This document shows positions 35,107 through 46,055 of a DNA stretch of 64,000 bases, piece after piece (the stretch's first letter is position 1; every line of letters starts with the position of its first letter). The translations under genes were made by a program, and so were the position numbers. The notes beneath the pieces are model-generated. The model saw only the letters and a list, made by a program, of their open reading frames with translations. It made no database searches and had not been told where the DNA came from. The DNA comes from Mesotaenium endlicherianum. Taxonomy: Eukaryota > Streptophyta > Zygnematophyceae > Zygnematales > Mesotaeniaceae. The stretch is taken from positions 62,001-126,000 of the forward strand of contig WELA01001079.1 in the NCBI GenBank assembly GCA_009602735.1, given 5' to 3'.

Positions 35107-35870
35107 GTGAAGCTGACGGAGAAGCTCAATACCTGGCGCAGTGCCTACTTTGCCAGCGGCATAGATGACTTGGGGCGCTACACTGGCGACCTCATGAGGC
35201 TCTGCCTTACATCCGACGTGCCCATCTTCCAAAAGCGATACCGCTACAGTCACTTCAAGGACGACTTGATCAGCACGCAGACAGGCAAGCTGGAGGACGA
35301 CCAGCTTAGTCGGGAGTCTTCCTCTACCTACGCGACCCCCACGGTCATGCCGGCAAGGAAGGATGCCTCAAGCAACTGGTCTGAGAAGAGGATGTTCGGT
35401 GACTATCGTAAGCTAAACGAGGTTACTGAGCAAGACATATATTCTATGCATACCCCTGACGCAATCTTCGATGACATTGGCACGTACACATGGTTCTCGG
35501 TGCTAGACTTGAGGCAGGTTTTATCCAGATTCCTATTGCGTTGGAGGACCAGCAAAAGACAACGTTCTGGGGGGCACAACGCCTCTACGATTGGAAGGTG
35601 ATGCCCTTGGAGCTGAAGAACGCTCCAACTACATTCCAGCGGGTCATGGATGAGGACATGGCAAGGCTATCCTTTGCCCGGTGCTACTTTGATGACGTGC
35701 TCGTCTTCAATGAGTCGTTCGAGGAGCACGTGGCGCACATTACCGCCGTCCTGGACCGCTTGGAGGTCGTTGGGCTCAAGTGCCATCCAGGGAAGTGCAC
35801 CTTTGGGACCCGAGAGGTGGAGAACCTCGAGCATCTCCTCTCGTCCAGCGGCTTGGCACCGTAGCTAGCC
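35107..35870 (+). mobile_element. family D reverse transcriptase region, copy 1
   Basis: RT motifs occur in order: FGDYRKLNEVT, WFSVLDLR, VMPLELKNAPTTFQRVMDE, the catalytic CYFDDVLVFN block and GLKCHPGKCTFG. These are Ty3/gypsy-type. The region is divergent from the RT of family C. Confidence 0.85.
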
Positions 35871-35939
35871 AAGATCTTGGCCATCACAGGCATCCCGCTG
35901 CCTATCAACGTCTCGCAACTGAGGGACTTTCTTGGGATC

Positions 35940-36510
35940 GCCAACTAACACCGCCGCTTCTTGCCTGGCTTCAGCAAGCTCGCTAAGCCACTCTACGACT
36001 TGCTGCGGAAGGGGGTGGCCTACGTATGGGGAAGAGAACAGCAGGCGGCGTTCGATAAGCTCAAGGAGATGCTAGTGAGCGTTCCAGTGCTGCGGCGGCC
36101 TGACCACACTAAGCCCTTCATCCTCCACACCGACTGGTCGCTGGCAAGGCTGGGAGCAAGGCTGGTGCAGGAGCACAACGGTTGCGAGCACGTGGTGGCG
36201 TTCGCCAGTTGCAGCAACAATCGCGACGAGGCCAACTATAACTCTTATGAGGGGGAGTGCCTGGCAGCGGTCTAGGCTATCGTGTACTTCAGGCACTACC
36301 TTCATGGCACCCACTTCCGTCTCGTCACCAACCATCTGCCGCTTAAGTGGTTCATGACATTGGAGCGCCTCACAGGCAAGTACGCGCAATAGGCACTAAT
36401 TCTGCAGGAGTACACGTTTGACGTGCACCACCGCCTGGGCTCAACCAACATAGACGTTGACGACCTCACTTGCAACCCGTTGCTTTCCTCCAAGGACCTG
36501 ATCGTGGCCC
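35940..36510 (+). mobile_element. family D RNase H region, copy 1
   Basis: AFDKLKEMLVSVPVLRRPD links to an RNase H domain with FILHTDWSLARLGARLVQ and the YNSYEGECLAAV block, then LVTNHLPLKWFM and the end motif STNIDVDDLT. The hAT element cuts in 30 bp downstream. Confidence 0.85.
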
Positions 36511-36539
36511 ATCACGACGAGGACAAACCAGCGGCTTGA

Positions 36540-36556
36540 CAGGGTTAAGTCGTACG
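36540..36556 (+). repeat. terminal inverted repeat of the hAT element, left
   Basis: CAGGGTTAAGTCGTACG pairs with the right end with two mismatches. CAGGG is a common hAT terminus. Confidence 0.75.
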
Positions 36557-37804
36557 CTTAGTTCAAATAATACGCTAGTTCGCTCAAGTCGGTACTTTGA
36601 AAAATGGACTAGTTTGCTTCATACGCCTAGTACGCCAACGTTACGACGACGTCAACGTTCACTAGTTACGAAGTTGACATTACATGTCGGTCGCACGTGT
36701 AAAAGAAGCACGTCATGTCAGACTGATTATTTTGTTCAAAAAGGGATGTTATGCCCGCTTTGCGGCGACAAGTTGCGAAATTTTTTTAACTCCGTCTGTA
36801 GCGGGAGGGTAGCAGGCGGATTTGAACACCCGCCGTCGCAAGCAGGGATAAACTCTACTCTACGTGCCGTGCACATTTCTTAGACTCGAAGAGTTTTGAC
36901 TGTGTTAATTAATCATACGCTACAAAAACGGTTGGCGGAAAATAAATCAAAAAAACTTAACTAAAACGGTAGGCCCCGAGCGCCAGCCGACGGGCTCGAA
37001 CCCCCGCCACTGGCTGCTGGAAGCAATGACTTACCAGTTTTTCATTGTAAGTACTTTAAGGTACAAAGATTTGTATTGCTTAATTCCTCAGTATTTAATG
37101 CTGTTTCCGTGTACAATTTTGACAACATTTATTCATGCCAAAGCTGGAAGGGCCGCTTAGCAGAGCTGTTTATTGTCCTTCCTAATTATTTTATTAGTCG
37201 AATTAGAACAATTAGAGGTATCATTACTTCTTAATTGGTAACAACAAGCTTCGATGAAGATGTATGAACATGATTCGAACTTTTAGCAAGCATGTGTAAG
37301 AACTTATAAGTTCTTATAAATGCCACATATAAGAGTGACAGAAGTTTGACTAAGAATTATTTCCGTACTCGCTTTTTCTCACTAACACTGGGAGGGAGGG
37401 TCGCTTAGCAGAGCATGTTTTCTGTACTTTGTTACTAGCTAATTGATTCACTAAGAACACTTAGGAGTATTACTTCTCAAGTGAGTACTGTAAGCTTTAG
37501 TGAAGAAATATGACCATGATTCAAACTCTTAGCAAGCATGCATAAGAGTTTAGAGGTAATCCATACCATGCAAATCATTCACACAAAGTGCAACATTGCA
37601 TGAAGTTATAGGGCACACAAAATTGATTTCAAATATATCATTTTTTCAACTTACATTTCTCTTATATGTACATGCTACCTCTAGTACATAAACATTAGCT
37701 AATTGACACATCTAGTAGCCAATCGCTCTTGGCCTTCTTCTTACAGGAGCATAAACACTAGGTCGCTCCTCCACCTCCTCTTCCTCTACCTCCTCTTCCT
37801 CTAT

Positions 37805-40074
37805 CTACATCTCCTCTTCCTCACTCAACGCGGCATGCAAGGCATGATTGAGATCCTCCTTTTTAGGTGTCTCCAAGAACTGCGCTTCTTCAACCCATGG
37901 AGTCGCGCCGACACTTGGTCCAAGGAAGTCCAAACTCTTCTCTTGAAGTCTCAACATACAATGCACGTACACTAACTTCTTTGCTCTAGTAGGGAGCAGC
38001 CTATTGCGAAGTGGACTATGAACAAACCCGTACTCAGACCATTTCTTCTCACATGCAGTTGCTGAACCAGGTTGCGACAACATTCTCATAGCAAAAAGCT
38101 GAAGATTAGGACAATGACTTCCGTATGTTTCCCACCACTTGTGAGCAGGCATCATGGTCTTATTAGCCTTGCAAACATCATCGCCAAAAATGTCACCGTT
38201 CTGCCGGTAGAGCGCCAACTCTCGATCCACAAATGCTCGGTCAAGCACACTGCCTCCGACAAGGGTATCCGCACGTTGGACCAATCGATTAGTAGACACT
38301 TCTCAACTGCCCAAGACTCATGATCTTGGAACTCGGGGTCCAGTTAGTAGCCTGTAGCCAAACAAAGTCAAGAAGCACTCACTATACGACAACACAATGC
38401 ACTTCATAAATAAGAGAGCAATAACAATAGCAAGCACAATAGTAATAACAATGACCAGCACAAAATAACAATCATGCACGAGAACAACAGCCGCCGAGCA
38501 GAAAAGGTAAACAACATCAAAATAGATATGTACCCGCAGAATGTAAGGGGCTGCAAAGTTGCTCCCAGCGAGCCTTCACGTCCTTCTTAACTTGGGTCCT
38601 TTGTGCCGGTTTGAGTCCTTCAACCTCAAGCACATGCTCTCTCATGGCACTCATGCAAGCCCAAATCTTCCCAAAAGAAGGTTGTGGACAATCGACTAGT
38701 TGAAGGAGAACTACAATCGGCTCACACACAGCTACCCATACCTTCACTCGCTCCTGAAGTTCATCGTCGCGAACTAATCTCCGTAGCCTCACCTACACGA
38801 CCGTTCTTTGCCGCCCACTCGAGCCATCTTCTGTCAGACACCATAGCTTGTACGGTATCCCTCACGACAATGAGTTTCTGCAAGCAAAGGAAGTTACTAG
38901 CAAACCTTGTGGGTCCTGACTTCAACAACTCTAGTTTATTTTCAAGCCTTGCCCCATGCTCCCGGTAAAGAGCGTGAGGCATTTGGTGGTTTGCAACAAA
39001 TTGGACCAAGTGCTTGAAGCTATCAATAATGCCCTCTAATTCTCTTATCTTTCCTATGTCATTCAATAGCAAGTCTTAAATGTGAGCCAAACAAGGCGTC
39101 CAATATTTGTGCGGGTGCCTCTCACGAACCACATTACTACTAGCTACAATGTTAGCTGCAGAGTCTATGCAAAGCTGTACGACATGGTCGGCCCCTATTT
39201 TCTCCACGGCCGCAAGCAGGTGGTTACCAATGTACTCACCCGTTGTCCTTTCACCCTCAGTGTTGATAGCATCCATGAACATCTCACTGCCTCCCACAAC
39301 CATAAGCACATTAAGAAGAGGGTGCCCGCATGGATCGGTCCACCCATCTTTTGCAATGGTACAACCCGTCTGTGGTAGTCCCTTCTTTTGTTTCTTCTCC
39401 CAAGCTTCTATCTTCGACACCACTTTATCTACTAGGGTACTTCCGAGAGGCTTATCCTTCATCAAGACATACTCTACACCCGTTTCTTGGGTGCACCTAC
39501 TGACAGCAATCAACATGTCCCTAAAGAAGTCACTGAGAGCAACATTGAATGATGAACCAGTACCATAGAAGAAGCGTGCGACAGTCTCATGAACAGTCTC
39601 AGCATTCATCTTCTAGAACATGTCACTTATAGAGGTTTGCCCTTACTCCCTACCTAAGGAGGGGGACCCTCCACCACTTGCACAACCCCATTCATGCACG
39701 CGCTTTTGTGCAGCTTGTATGACACTCTTCCTACATCGCGTTTCTAATAGAGAAGTAGCCATACCATTGCTACGGCTAATCATGAGATCTAGAACTTCAT
39801 CGGGAACATCCTGACACTGACTAACATCCTTACAGCCGCCCGTGAAATGGCCACGAATCCGCGTGACTCCACCGGTAAACTCCCTGGGGCAGTAGTTGCA
39901 CTTCACCTTCGAATATGAAGTCTTGGACTTGGCTTCCACAACGATGGTCACATGGCCCCACTCTAGACCAGACCTTACAGCAACTGCCCTAGGGGGTACA
40001 GAAGCGATTAAAGTTGCAGTGGACGCCCTCATTTCAGCAACCGTTGCTCCAGATGAAGTGCATGGTTGGGACAT
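37805..40074 (-). pseudogene. hAT transposase, decayed
   Basis: Reading leftward from ATG 40074: a BED-type zinc finger (VKCNYCPREFTGGVTRIRGH, then H and C, about 39820-39910); a DUF659 domain with FFRDMLIAVSR and AKDGWTD (about 39330-39550); an Asp-containing VVQLCIDSAANIVASS block; a WTPCLAHI block; and the hAT C-terminal dimerisation domain with SQPGSATACEKKWSEYGFVH and RNRL (about 37980-38060). An intron 38352-38533 fits GT-AG and restores the HSAGY...LDPEFQ block. Damage: in-frame stops at 39643-39645, 39613-39615 and 39076-39078, a TAA after the intron near 38343, and frame changes near 38790 and 38300. Some of these could be unrecognised introns. Confidence 0.85.
38352..38533 (-). other. 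intron in the hAT transposase
   Basis: On the minus strand GTACATATC at 38533 and CTACAG at 38352 bound 182 bp of AT-rich non-coding sequence. Joining G|GC codes a Gly in the conserved hAT AGY motif. Confidence 0.6.
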
Positions 40075-40189
40075 GATGCGCGTGAAACCTCCAATATGGA
40101 TGTATAGTAACAACCAATAAGAGACAAAATAAGATGCCATTCAAATACCATATAAACAAGCAAAAAAGCAACAGTAGGCAAACAAGAGA

Positions 40190-41045
40190 GCATGCAGCCC
40201 CAACAAAAGCAAGCAAGGGGCAGGCAGCCCGCCCCTACTACAACTTAAAACAGCAAGCAAGGGGCTGGCAGCCTACCCCGACAGGAGCACGCACGGGGTT
40301 GGCCGCCAGCCCAGACAGGAGCAAGCACAACATCAGCCAGCCCCAACTAAAACCCTAAAACAGCAAGCAAGGGGCTGGCAGCCCGCCCCCACTAAACCCT
40401 AAAACAGCAAGCACGGGCTGGCAGCCAGCCCCGACAGCAGCAAGCACGGAGCTGGCAGCCATCAACAACGACACATACCCCACCACAAAGAGAGAGTGCA
40501 CAAAAGAGGAAGAAGGGGGGGGCAAGTACCTGATGCACGTGTACAAGGACAATCGCGCATCGACGAGCGCCAAGCGCTGCCGACTTGCTATTTACTACTT
40601 GACCTGCTTCACACATTGTACACCCACCACGAAGAGTTATAAGTAGCGCAGCAAGGGCAGTCTCGCACAGCAAGGGGAAGCTGCAGCACAGCAACAGCTA
40701 GACAGCCCCAAGAAAACCATGCAAGGGGCGGTTGCATCACAGCAGCAGCCAGATAGCCATAAAAAAGCACGCACGAGGCAGCTGCAGCACAGCAGCAACC
40801 AGAGAGCCCCGACAAAAGCATGCGGCTGCAGCACAGCAGCACCCAGACAATCCCTACTAAAGCACAACAAGCACAACAGGGGCAAGCAAGGCAACCCCAA
40901 CTAAAGCACTGTAGGGAAAAGCAAGGGGCTGGCAGCCCGCCTTGCCCACAGCAAGCAAGGGGCGGGCGGCTGCAGCACTGCGCAGCTAGCCAGCCCAGAC
41001 TAAAGCACAACAGGGGCAAGCAAGGCAACCCCGACTAAAGAAAAC
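40190..41045 (+). repeat. GC-rich degenerate minisatellite in the hAT 5' region
   Basis: The unit AGCAAGCAAGGGGCTGGCAGCC recurs imperfectly, with CCCGAC or CCCAACTAAA spacers, at least ten times, densest at 40200-40460 and 40900-41040. It lies upstream of the transposase start. No coding potential is believed despite long open frames, which are simply repeat translations. Confidence 0.65.
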
Positions 41046-44000
41046 AGGGGCTAGCACCTGAAGCCATGCTGCAGCTACCCGGGCCCAACCAAAACAAACA
41101 AGGCGCGCAAAAATAGACACACTCACACGGATGACAGCAGGCAGCAAACAGCAGACAATGGGTCAAAAACAACAAACAAGAACCCCCCCAACAAGAAGTC
41201 GAGGGCTCATGCGGGCAAGTGTGGCCAGGCTGCCACAGCGACAAAAGAACAAAGGGAGAGGCAGCAGGCCATCAAAGAATACAAGTTGAAGCGACAAAGA
41301 GTGAATTTGGAGGGGGGGAGGGAAGGCACCTAAAGCACGTGTCGGAGGTGGGCTGTTGTGCAACTGCCGACTCGCTCTTTTGCAACTAGGCTTGCTTCAC
41401 AAAAAGTTAAAAAATAATAATAACATATAAAAATAAGGAGCAGGCGGCTTGATGGAACGCAAGCACGCCAAGAATAGACTACCAGCAGCAGCGCAGCCAG
41501 TGCAAACACAGCAAGCCAACCACAACAACAACTATAGGCCAGCAGGATCTGAGCACAAACAAATATAACGGTACCACGTGGGAGAAAATTGGCATGAGAA
41601 TACAATGTGCATGGGAGGCAAGGACATGGTACTTGAAAAGCGTGAGGAAAGAGGATCCCCGTTGATAGGCACGCAAGGTGGTAAGTCTGCCAACGTCCTT
41701 CTGGCTTGGACACTGACGCACATGATAAAGAACAGGCGGAAAGTTGTAATTAAAGCAATTGGTAGCGGGCAAACAGAAAAGAGGGCGGGCAAAGTGGGAA
41801 GTAGCCGTTGGCGGAAAGTCAAAGCAGCAATTCACAAATGGTAGCGCATAATAACAGTACACAACAAAAGACAAGCAGCAAGTGCTCCTGAAGGACACAC
41901 ATACGCCAGCCAAGGTAGCTAGCACTAACCTACGACCTTGAAAGGTGCGCTACAGACAAAATATGGTAGCACATAACAGCAGCACTCACAAATACTTGTC
42001 AACAACACACAAGCCGGAAGAGGAGCAGCAGCAAGTGCTCGCTAACAAGCACAACATCGAAAGAGGGAGGATGAAAGGACATGGTACCTCATGCAAGTGC
42101 TAGGAGAGAAGTCTCACTTCATAGGCGCAAGGGCTGCCAAATCTGCGGACGCAGCTCTTTCACAAGCCTGCCTGACACAAGATCAAACAGGTCCAGCATT
42201 GTAAAACAAGTTGCAGACTCGACAAATAGCAAAGGCACAAGACTTGCAAGCAGGCAACACGTGAGGGGGCACACAAGAGAGCACAAAGTCGGCAACTGTT
42301 GAGAATGTAAACTAGCAATTGCGAATACAAACAGGGCAACTTTGGCAAAACAGGCGCAACAGAACAGAGAAATTGTAAAAGCAACAGGCAATTAGGGACA
42401 AGCAAAAAGTGAGCGACCATGAGAGAGAGCAGGAAAGAGGATAATGGCGGGGCATGGCACCTGATGCGCAGAGTGAATGACGGAGTGTCTTCAAAGGGCG
42501 CAAGGGGCGGCAAGCCAGAGCACTTCCTTGTCTCAGCTGCGTTGGTCGCACTCAGTGTAAAAAACATCTAAAACTTGTAAAAGAGGTACATGGTAACAGG
42601 CAGCCATCAATGAACATACAAGAGACCAGGCAAAGGGGCAAAAGCTGAAGCCTGGCAGCATGTGAAAAAACATCACAAAACCCTCTAGCAGCAGGCGGCC
42701 ATTAAGACCACGTGTGAATAAATAGCCGCAAAAGGGAGGGCAGGTATGGGCAGCCAAATGGAGCTAAGAAATAACAGAAGCATGCACGGGTGGAAGGCAA
42801 TGTACAAAAACCAAAGACCCGCCTTCCAAAGATAGAGAAGGAAAGGGGAGGAGGGGAGGAAGGGAGGGACATCGAACCTGATGCACGTGTGAGGAGACAG
42901 ACACGTCGATATGGCTCAGCATGCCTGACACAGACACAAAGACAAGGAGGCAAACAGGGACGCAACTATAACATGAGCAAGAGGTAGCCAAGCAGGTAGC
43001 AAAGCAGACACAAGAAAAACATGTTTGCTTTGCAAGGCAAAAATACAACTTATTCCACCCCAAATGAGAGTACACAGACTATGGCCTCCATAAACACTGC
43101 CATGGCACCCTTCGCCTCCCTCTCCCCAATGTTGTCCCCCTATCTTAATAGACCATTAGACAAGCAGGGGCAAACTTTGTAGGTGCATTTACATACCTAA
43201 GATGAGAAGTCAATCGGACCCCAATGAAAAGTCTATCTCGGACGTGGAGTTGAGCTTCCAAAGCCTTCTAAATTGAAGACACATAGAAGACAAAGGGCGA
43301 AAATTTTCAGTACACATGAGACCAATTGGACCATGCTAATTTGGTATACAAATACATCCCTACACGGTAACAGCTGAAACCCTAAACACCCAGCAAGGAG
43401 GCCATTACACAAAAACAACCTAAGAGATTATCAAACTGGGAGGACAAATAAGAAAGCAAAGAGGGACAGCAAATCTGACCTTGTCAAATCAGCAAATCAA
43501 CCCAGTGGCAGTATGAATGTCCAGACACTTTCTTCTGTCGACGTTTCTGAAAGTATATCAAGCAAAAATGTTGAATAGAATGTAAGTAAAAGAGTAAACG
43601 GGCGAAGACGAACTTGAGTGACATTTGAGAAACTATTAGAGCAACCACCACAATTCAAATCTGAAACATTGAGCAGCATACAGACAACAAGAAGCAAGAT
43701 AGAGCAGGTCATTGAGGCCATCTCAGTTGAGAATGTACATTACACATAAAAAAGTAAGCACATTAGAATCACAAAGTGAACACAACACGTTGACGCCTGC
43801 TACAGCAAGCAAGTGCATACAGCAACAAAGTGATGGAGGTGAACGAAAGGCGAGAAATGCAACTTACGAGCTGAATGGTGGTGCGAAATGAACTGGAATG
43901 GGAAACTAAAGTGTTATGTAGGTAGCCCTCAGGCATGGCCTCAAAGGGGTTGTGGCAGTGTGCTTTGCAGCTAGCGAGGAAGATCCATGAGCAAAGTTCG

Positions 44001-44220
44001 CAGTTTCAAAAATATTGGTGAACACCTTCTGGTAAAATTTTGCAAAATTTTGAGTTCTCGCAGCAACCTGACATTATTGTGCCTTCATCTCATCATCTCG
44101 TCGACCGACACTATATTGAAACTCATACGTAAACTTTAGCAAACGGTCCCAGACGTGAAGGCGTTGACGCATTATTGGGCGGTGCGCACGAGTAAAGAAG
44201 TTTTGTACGCTTAGTACGTG
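41046..44220. other. right non-coding part of the hAT element
   Basis: About 3.2 kb holds scattered GCA/CAGC-rich segments and repeated patches of about 100-150 bp that contain CCTGATGC(A/G) followed by variable sequence (near 41330, 42085, 42460 and 42880). I found no gene, RNA or second element. Confidence 0.4.
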
Positions 44221-44270
44221 CGTACCGACTCAGTACGCTTATTTAAGCGTACGAGAGTCGACTTGTACGG

Positions 44271-44287
44271 CGTACGGCGTAACCCTG
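44271..44287 (-). repeat. terminal inverted repeat of the hAT element, right
   Basis: The complement CAGGGTTACGCCGTACG matches the left terminus. A further run of TACG motifs lies at about 44205-44270. Confidence 0.75.
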
Positions 44288-45560
44288 CTGGCATGCGGCA
44301 GCCTTCTTGGCCTTAGTGATGGACAGCGATGCGTGGCTTTGGTGTTCAACACGAGGCGTTTGGCATGGGCTGCAGCAGCAGAGCAGGACAGATGGCAGAG
44401 CAAGCCCAAGGACGTTCGGGACGATGCCACATTGCTGCAGTACGTCGCCGCTAAGGAGATGGTGCCTAGCAAAGACGTGAGGGACCGCGACCGCATCCTC
44501 TAGCGCAGCCGAGATTTTGTCTTCATGGAGGGTCGGCTGAGGCGTGTGATGGCCGACGACTCCGTCCTGGTGATACCTAAGCTCGCTATACGCAGCCATC
44601 TGGTTCGCACCGTGCATGAGGCCCTTGGACACTTCAGTGTCAAGCGCACTCTCAACCTACTTCAGGCTGAGAATTGGTGGCACGGCATGGCTAAGGTCGT
44701 GGCTGGCGTTGTCAGCAATTGCACTCTCTGCGACAGTGTGCGCTCACGCTTCACAACGCGCATTGTTGCCTTTAGCCCCTTGCCCATTCAGAGGCTGTTT
44801 TACAGGTGGTCATTGGACTTAGCTGGGGAGTTTCCCAAGTCCCGCCGGGGCAACCTCTACGTCTTGGTGATGATTGAGCACTTGTCCAAGTGGATCGAGC
44901 TCGTGCCCTTGCCCAGCAAGGCCAGTGAGGGGATCGCTCAGGCGTTCCTTGATCAGGTCTTTAGCTGTTTTGGCGGTTGCGCAGAGGTGCTGACTGACCA
45001 GGGCAAGGAATTTCAAGGCAGCTTTTAGAAGCTGCTGGAGCGCTCCATGATCAACAATCGCACCACCCCCCGTGATTAGCCCCAGGCTGATGGCCTTGCA
45101 GAGTGCTTGGTGCAGATTGTCAAGCTGGGGCTGTGCAAGTACTGCCTGACCCACGACAGCATCCATTGGAATGACGCACTCCCGTGGCTGGATATGGGAT
45201 ACAACTTCAGTTGCCAGGCATCCTTGGCCTTGTATTCTCCCTACTTACTACTTTATGGACGCCAACCGATCCTACTAGCCGTAGCCAGGATCGTAGCTCG
45301 GAGTGTTCTAGACTTGGACAGTCCCGAGACACCGAGTGCTCTTAACGGCAGCCTGCACAGCTGTTTCAGCGCCATGGACAATCTCAATATCGCCAAGGAC
45401 CACGAAACGCTGAGGTATGCCATGACTTGTGGAGGAGCCTATTGTCCTCGAGTGTTGCAGTTTTTTGCAGGTGACTGCGTGTACCTATAACGCCAGACGA
45501 AGAACACCCTCGACACTAGCAGCTCGCCGTTCATCCTGCGCGTGAAGCATGCCTTGGCGT
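44288..45560 (+). mobile_element. family D integrase region, copy 1
   Basis: It resumes family D directly after the hAT end. It has an HHCC zinc-binding part (VHEALGHFSVKRT, CTLCDSVRSRF), then the rve core: RWSLDLAGEFP with the first Asp, VLTDQGKEFQGSF with the second Asp, and a downstream PQADGLAE-like block followed by GYNFSCQASL. A C-terminal QRQTKN/SSSPFILRV-like piece leads to the PHD finger. Confidence 0.82.
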
Positions 45561-45669
45561 CAGGAAAACTGGAGCTGGAAGGCGTAGATGGCCGTCTTCA
45601 CAAGGACCACACGAAGAACTGCGGTCCATGCCACCTTCCTTACCTTGATGTGCAGGTCCGTCCCAGCGA

Positions 45670-45838
45670 CGCGCGGCCGCCCAAGGACTGGCCGTGCCAG
45701 ATTTGCCACAGCCTTGGCCAAGAGGCCAAGTTGCTGCTCTGCAACAGCTGCAACCTGGGCTTCCACATCGGCTGCCTCAACCCCCCATGAGAGCGCGTCC
45801 CCGCTGGAGATTGGCTATGTAATGCATGTTCTAGTTGA
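45670..45838 (+). mobile_element. family D PHD finger at the integrase C-terminus
   Basis: The Cys/His pattern is that of a C4HC3 PHD finger: WPCQICHS, then LLLCNSCNLGFHIGCLNPP, then the closing WLCNACSS. All eight zinc ligands can be counted. Family knowledge: PHD fingers bind histone tails, often the H3 N-terminus. In families B and C a chromodomain occupies this position. The inference is that the PHD module serves as the chromatin-targeting module of family D. Confidence 0.85.
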
Positions 45839-45861
45839 CTAACGGTAGCATTATCAGCTCA

Positions 45862-45892
45862 TCAGCTGGAGGCTGAGAGCTGGGGGGGGGAT
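45862..45892 (+). other. G-rich polypurine-tract-like sequence of family D
   Basis: A purine stretch ending in nine or more G residues directly follows the end of the integrase/PHD region. It is where a polypurine tract would be, but the expected TGTCATGA LTR start does not follow. Confidence 0.45.
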
Positions 45893-46055
45893 TAAAACAT
45901 TTGAGAGCTGACCTTCTTTTTGGCCATAAGGCCGCATGCCTTTTCGCTTTCACCACAGCAAGTCTTCCTTGCCCACTTGGATTTTGCTTGTATTCACTGG
46001 ACGTGCCTAACCCCCTAATGCACGACGGAATTAACACTTGCTCATTTTTGCATAT
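45893..46055. other. unassigned spacer
   Basis: I see no coding or repeat feature here. It lies between the end of family D copy 1 and the reversed family C fragment. Confidence 0.3.

Larger units (their letters stand above)
36540..44287 (-). mobile_element. hAT-superfamily DNA transposon, 7.7 kb
   Basis: The element splits family D between RNase H and integrase. Its ends are imperfect inverted repeats: CAGGGTTAAGTCGTACG at 36540 and, read from 44287, CAGGGTTACGCCGTACG. Subterminal CGTACG/TACGCTTA motifs recur near both ends, as transposase sites do in hAT elements. Target duplication is not clean: the flanking octamers CGGCTTGA and CTGGCATG share only an offset GGC(T/A)TG. The transposase is on the minus strand in the left half. 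The right 4 kb (40140-44220) are non-coding and include GC-rich minisatellite DNA. The transposase is decayed, so the element is not autonomous now. Confidence 0.85.
28530..45892 (+). mobile_element. Ty3/gypsy family D element, copy 1, carrying methyltransferase and PHD modules
   Basis: The order along the plus strand is partial 5' LTR, gag remnant, zinc knuckles, protease, a long Ala/Pro/Arg-rich linker, a C5-methyltransferase-like region, RT, RNase H, then a hAT insertion (36540-44287), then integrase and a PHD finger, and a G-rich tract. No 3' LTR was found after 45892. The coding region is broken in many places. Without the hAT it would be about 9.6 kb, large for Ty3/gypsy. GC content is clearly higher than in families A, B and the host gene. 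Family D copies 2 and 3 lie at 18820-20275 and 47875-53992. Confidence 0.82.

Noticed and set aside
36539-36540. A clean 8-bp target duplication for the hAT element
   Set aside because: The flanking octamers CGGCTTGA and CTGGCATG do not match; only an offset partial similarity is seen, so no duplication is annotated.
40637-41028. Long Cys/Leu-rich open frames on the minus strand across 40.6-43.1 kb that look like secreted or membrane proteins
   Set aside because: They are translations of the GC-rich minisatellite and low-complexity DNA inside the hAT element. They overlap in several frames and have no conserved motif.
40190-41045. CRISPR array
   Set aside because: Repeats are degenerate, without regular unique spacers, and lie in a eukaryotic DNA transposon.
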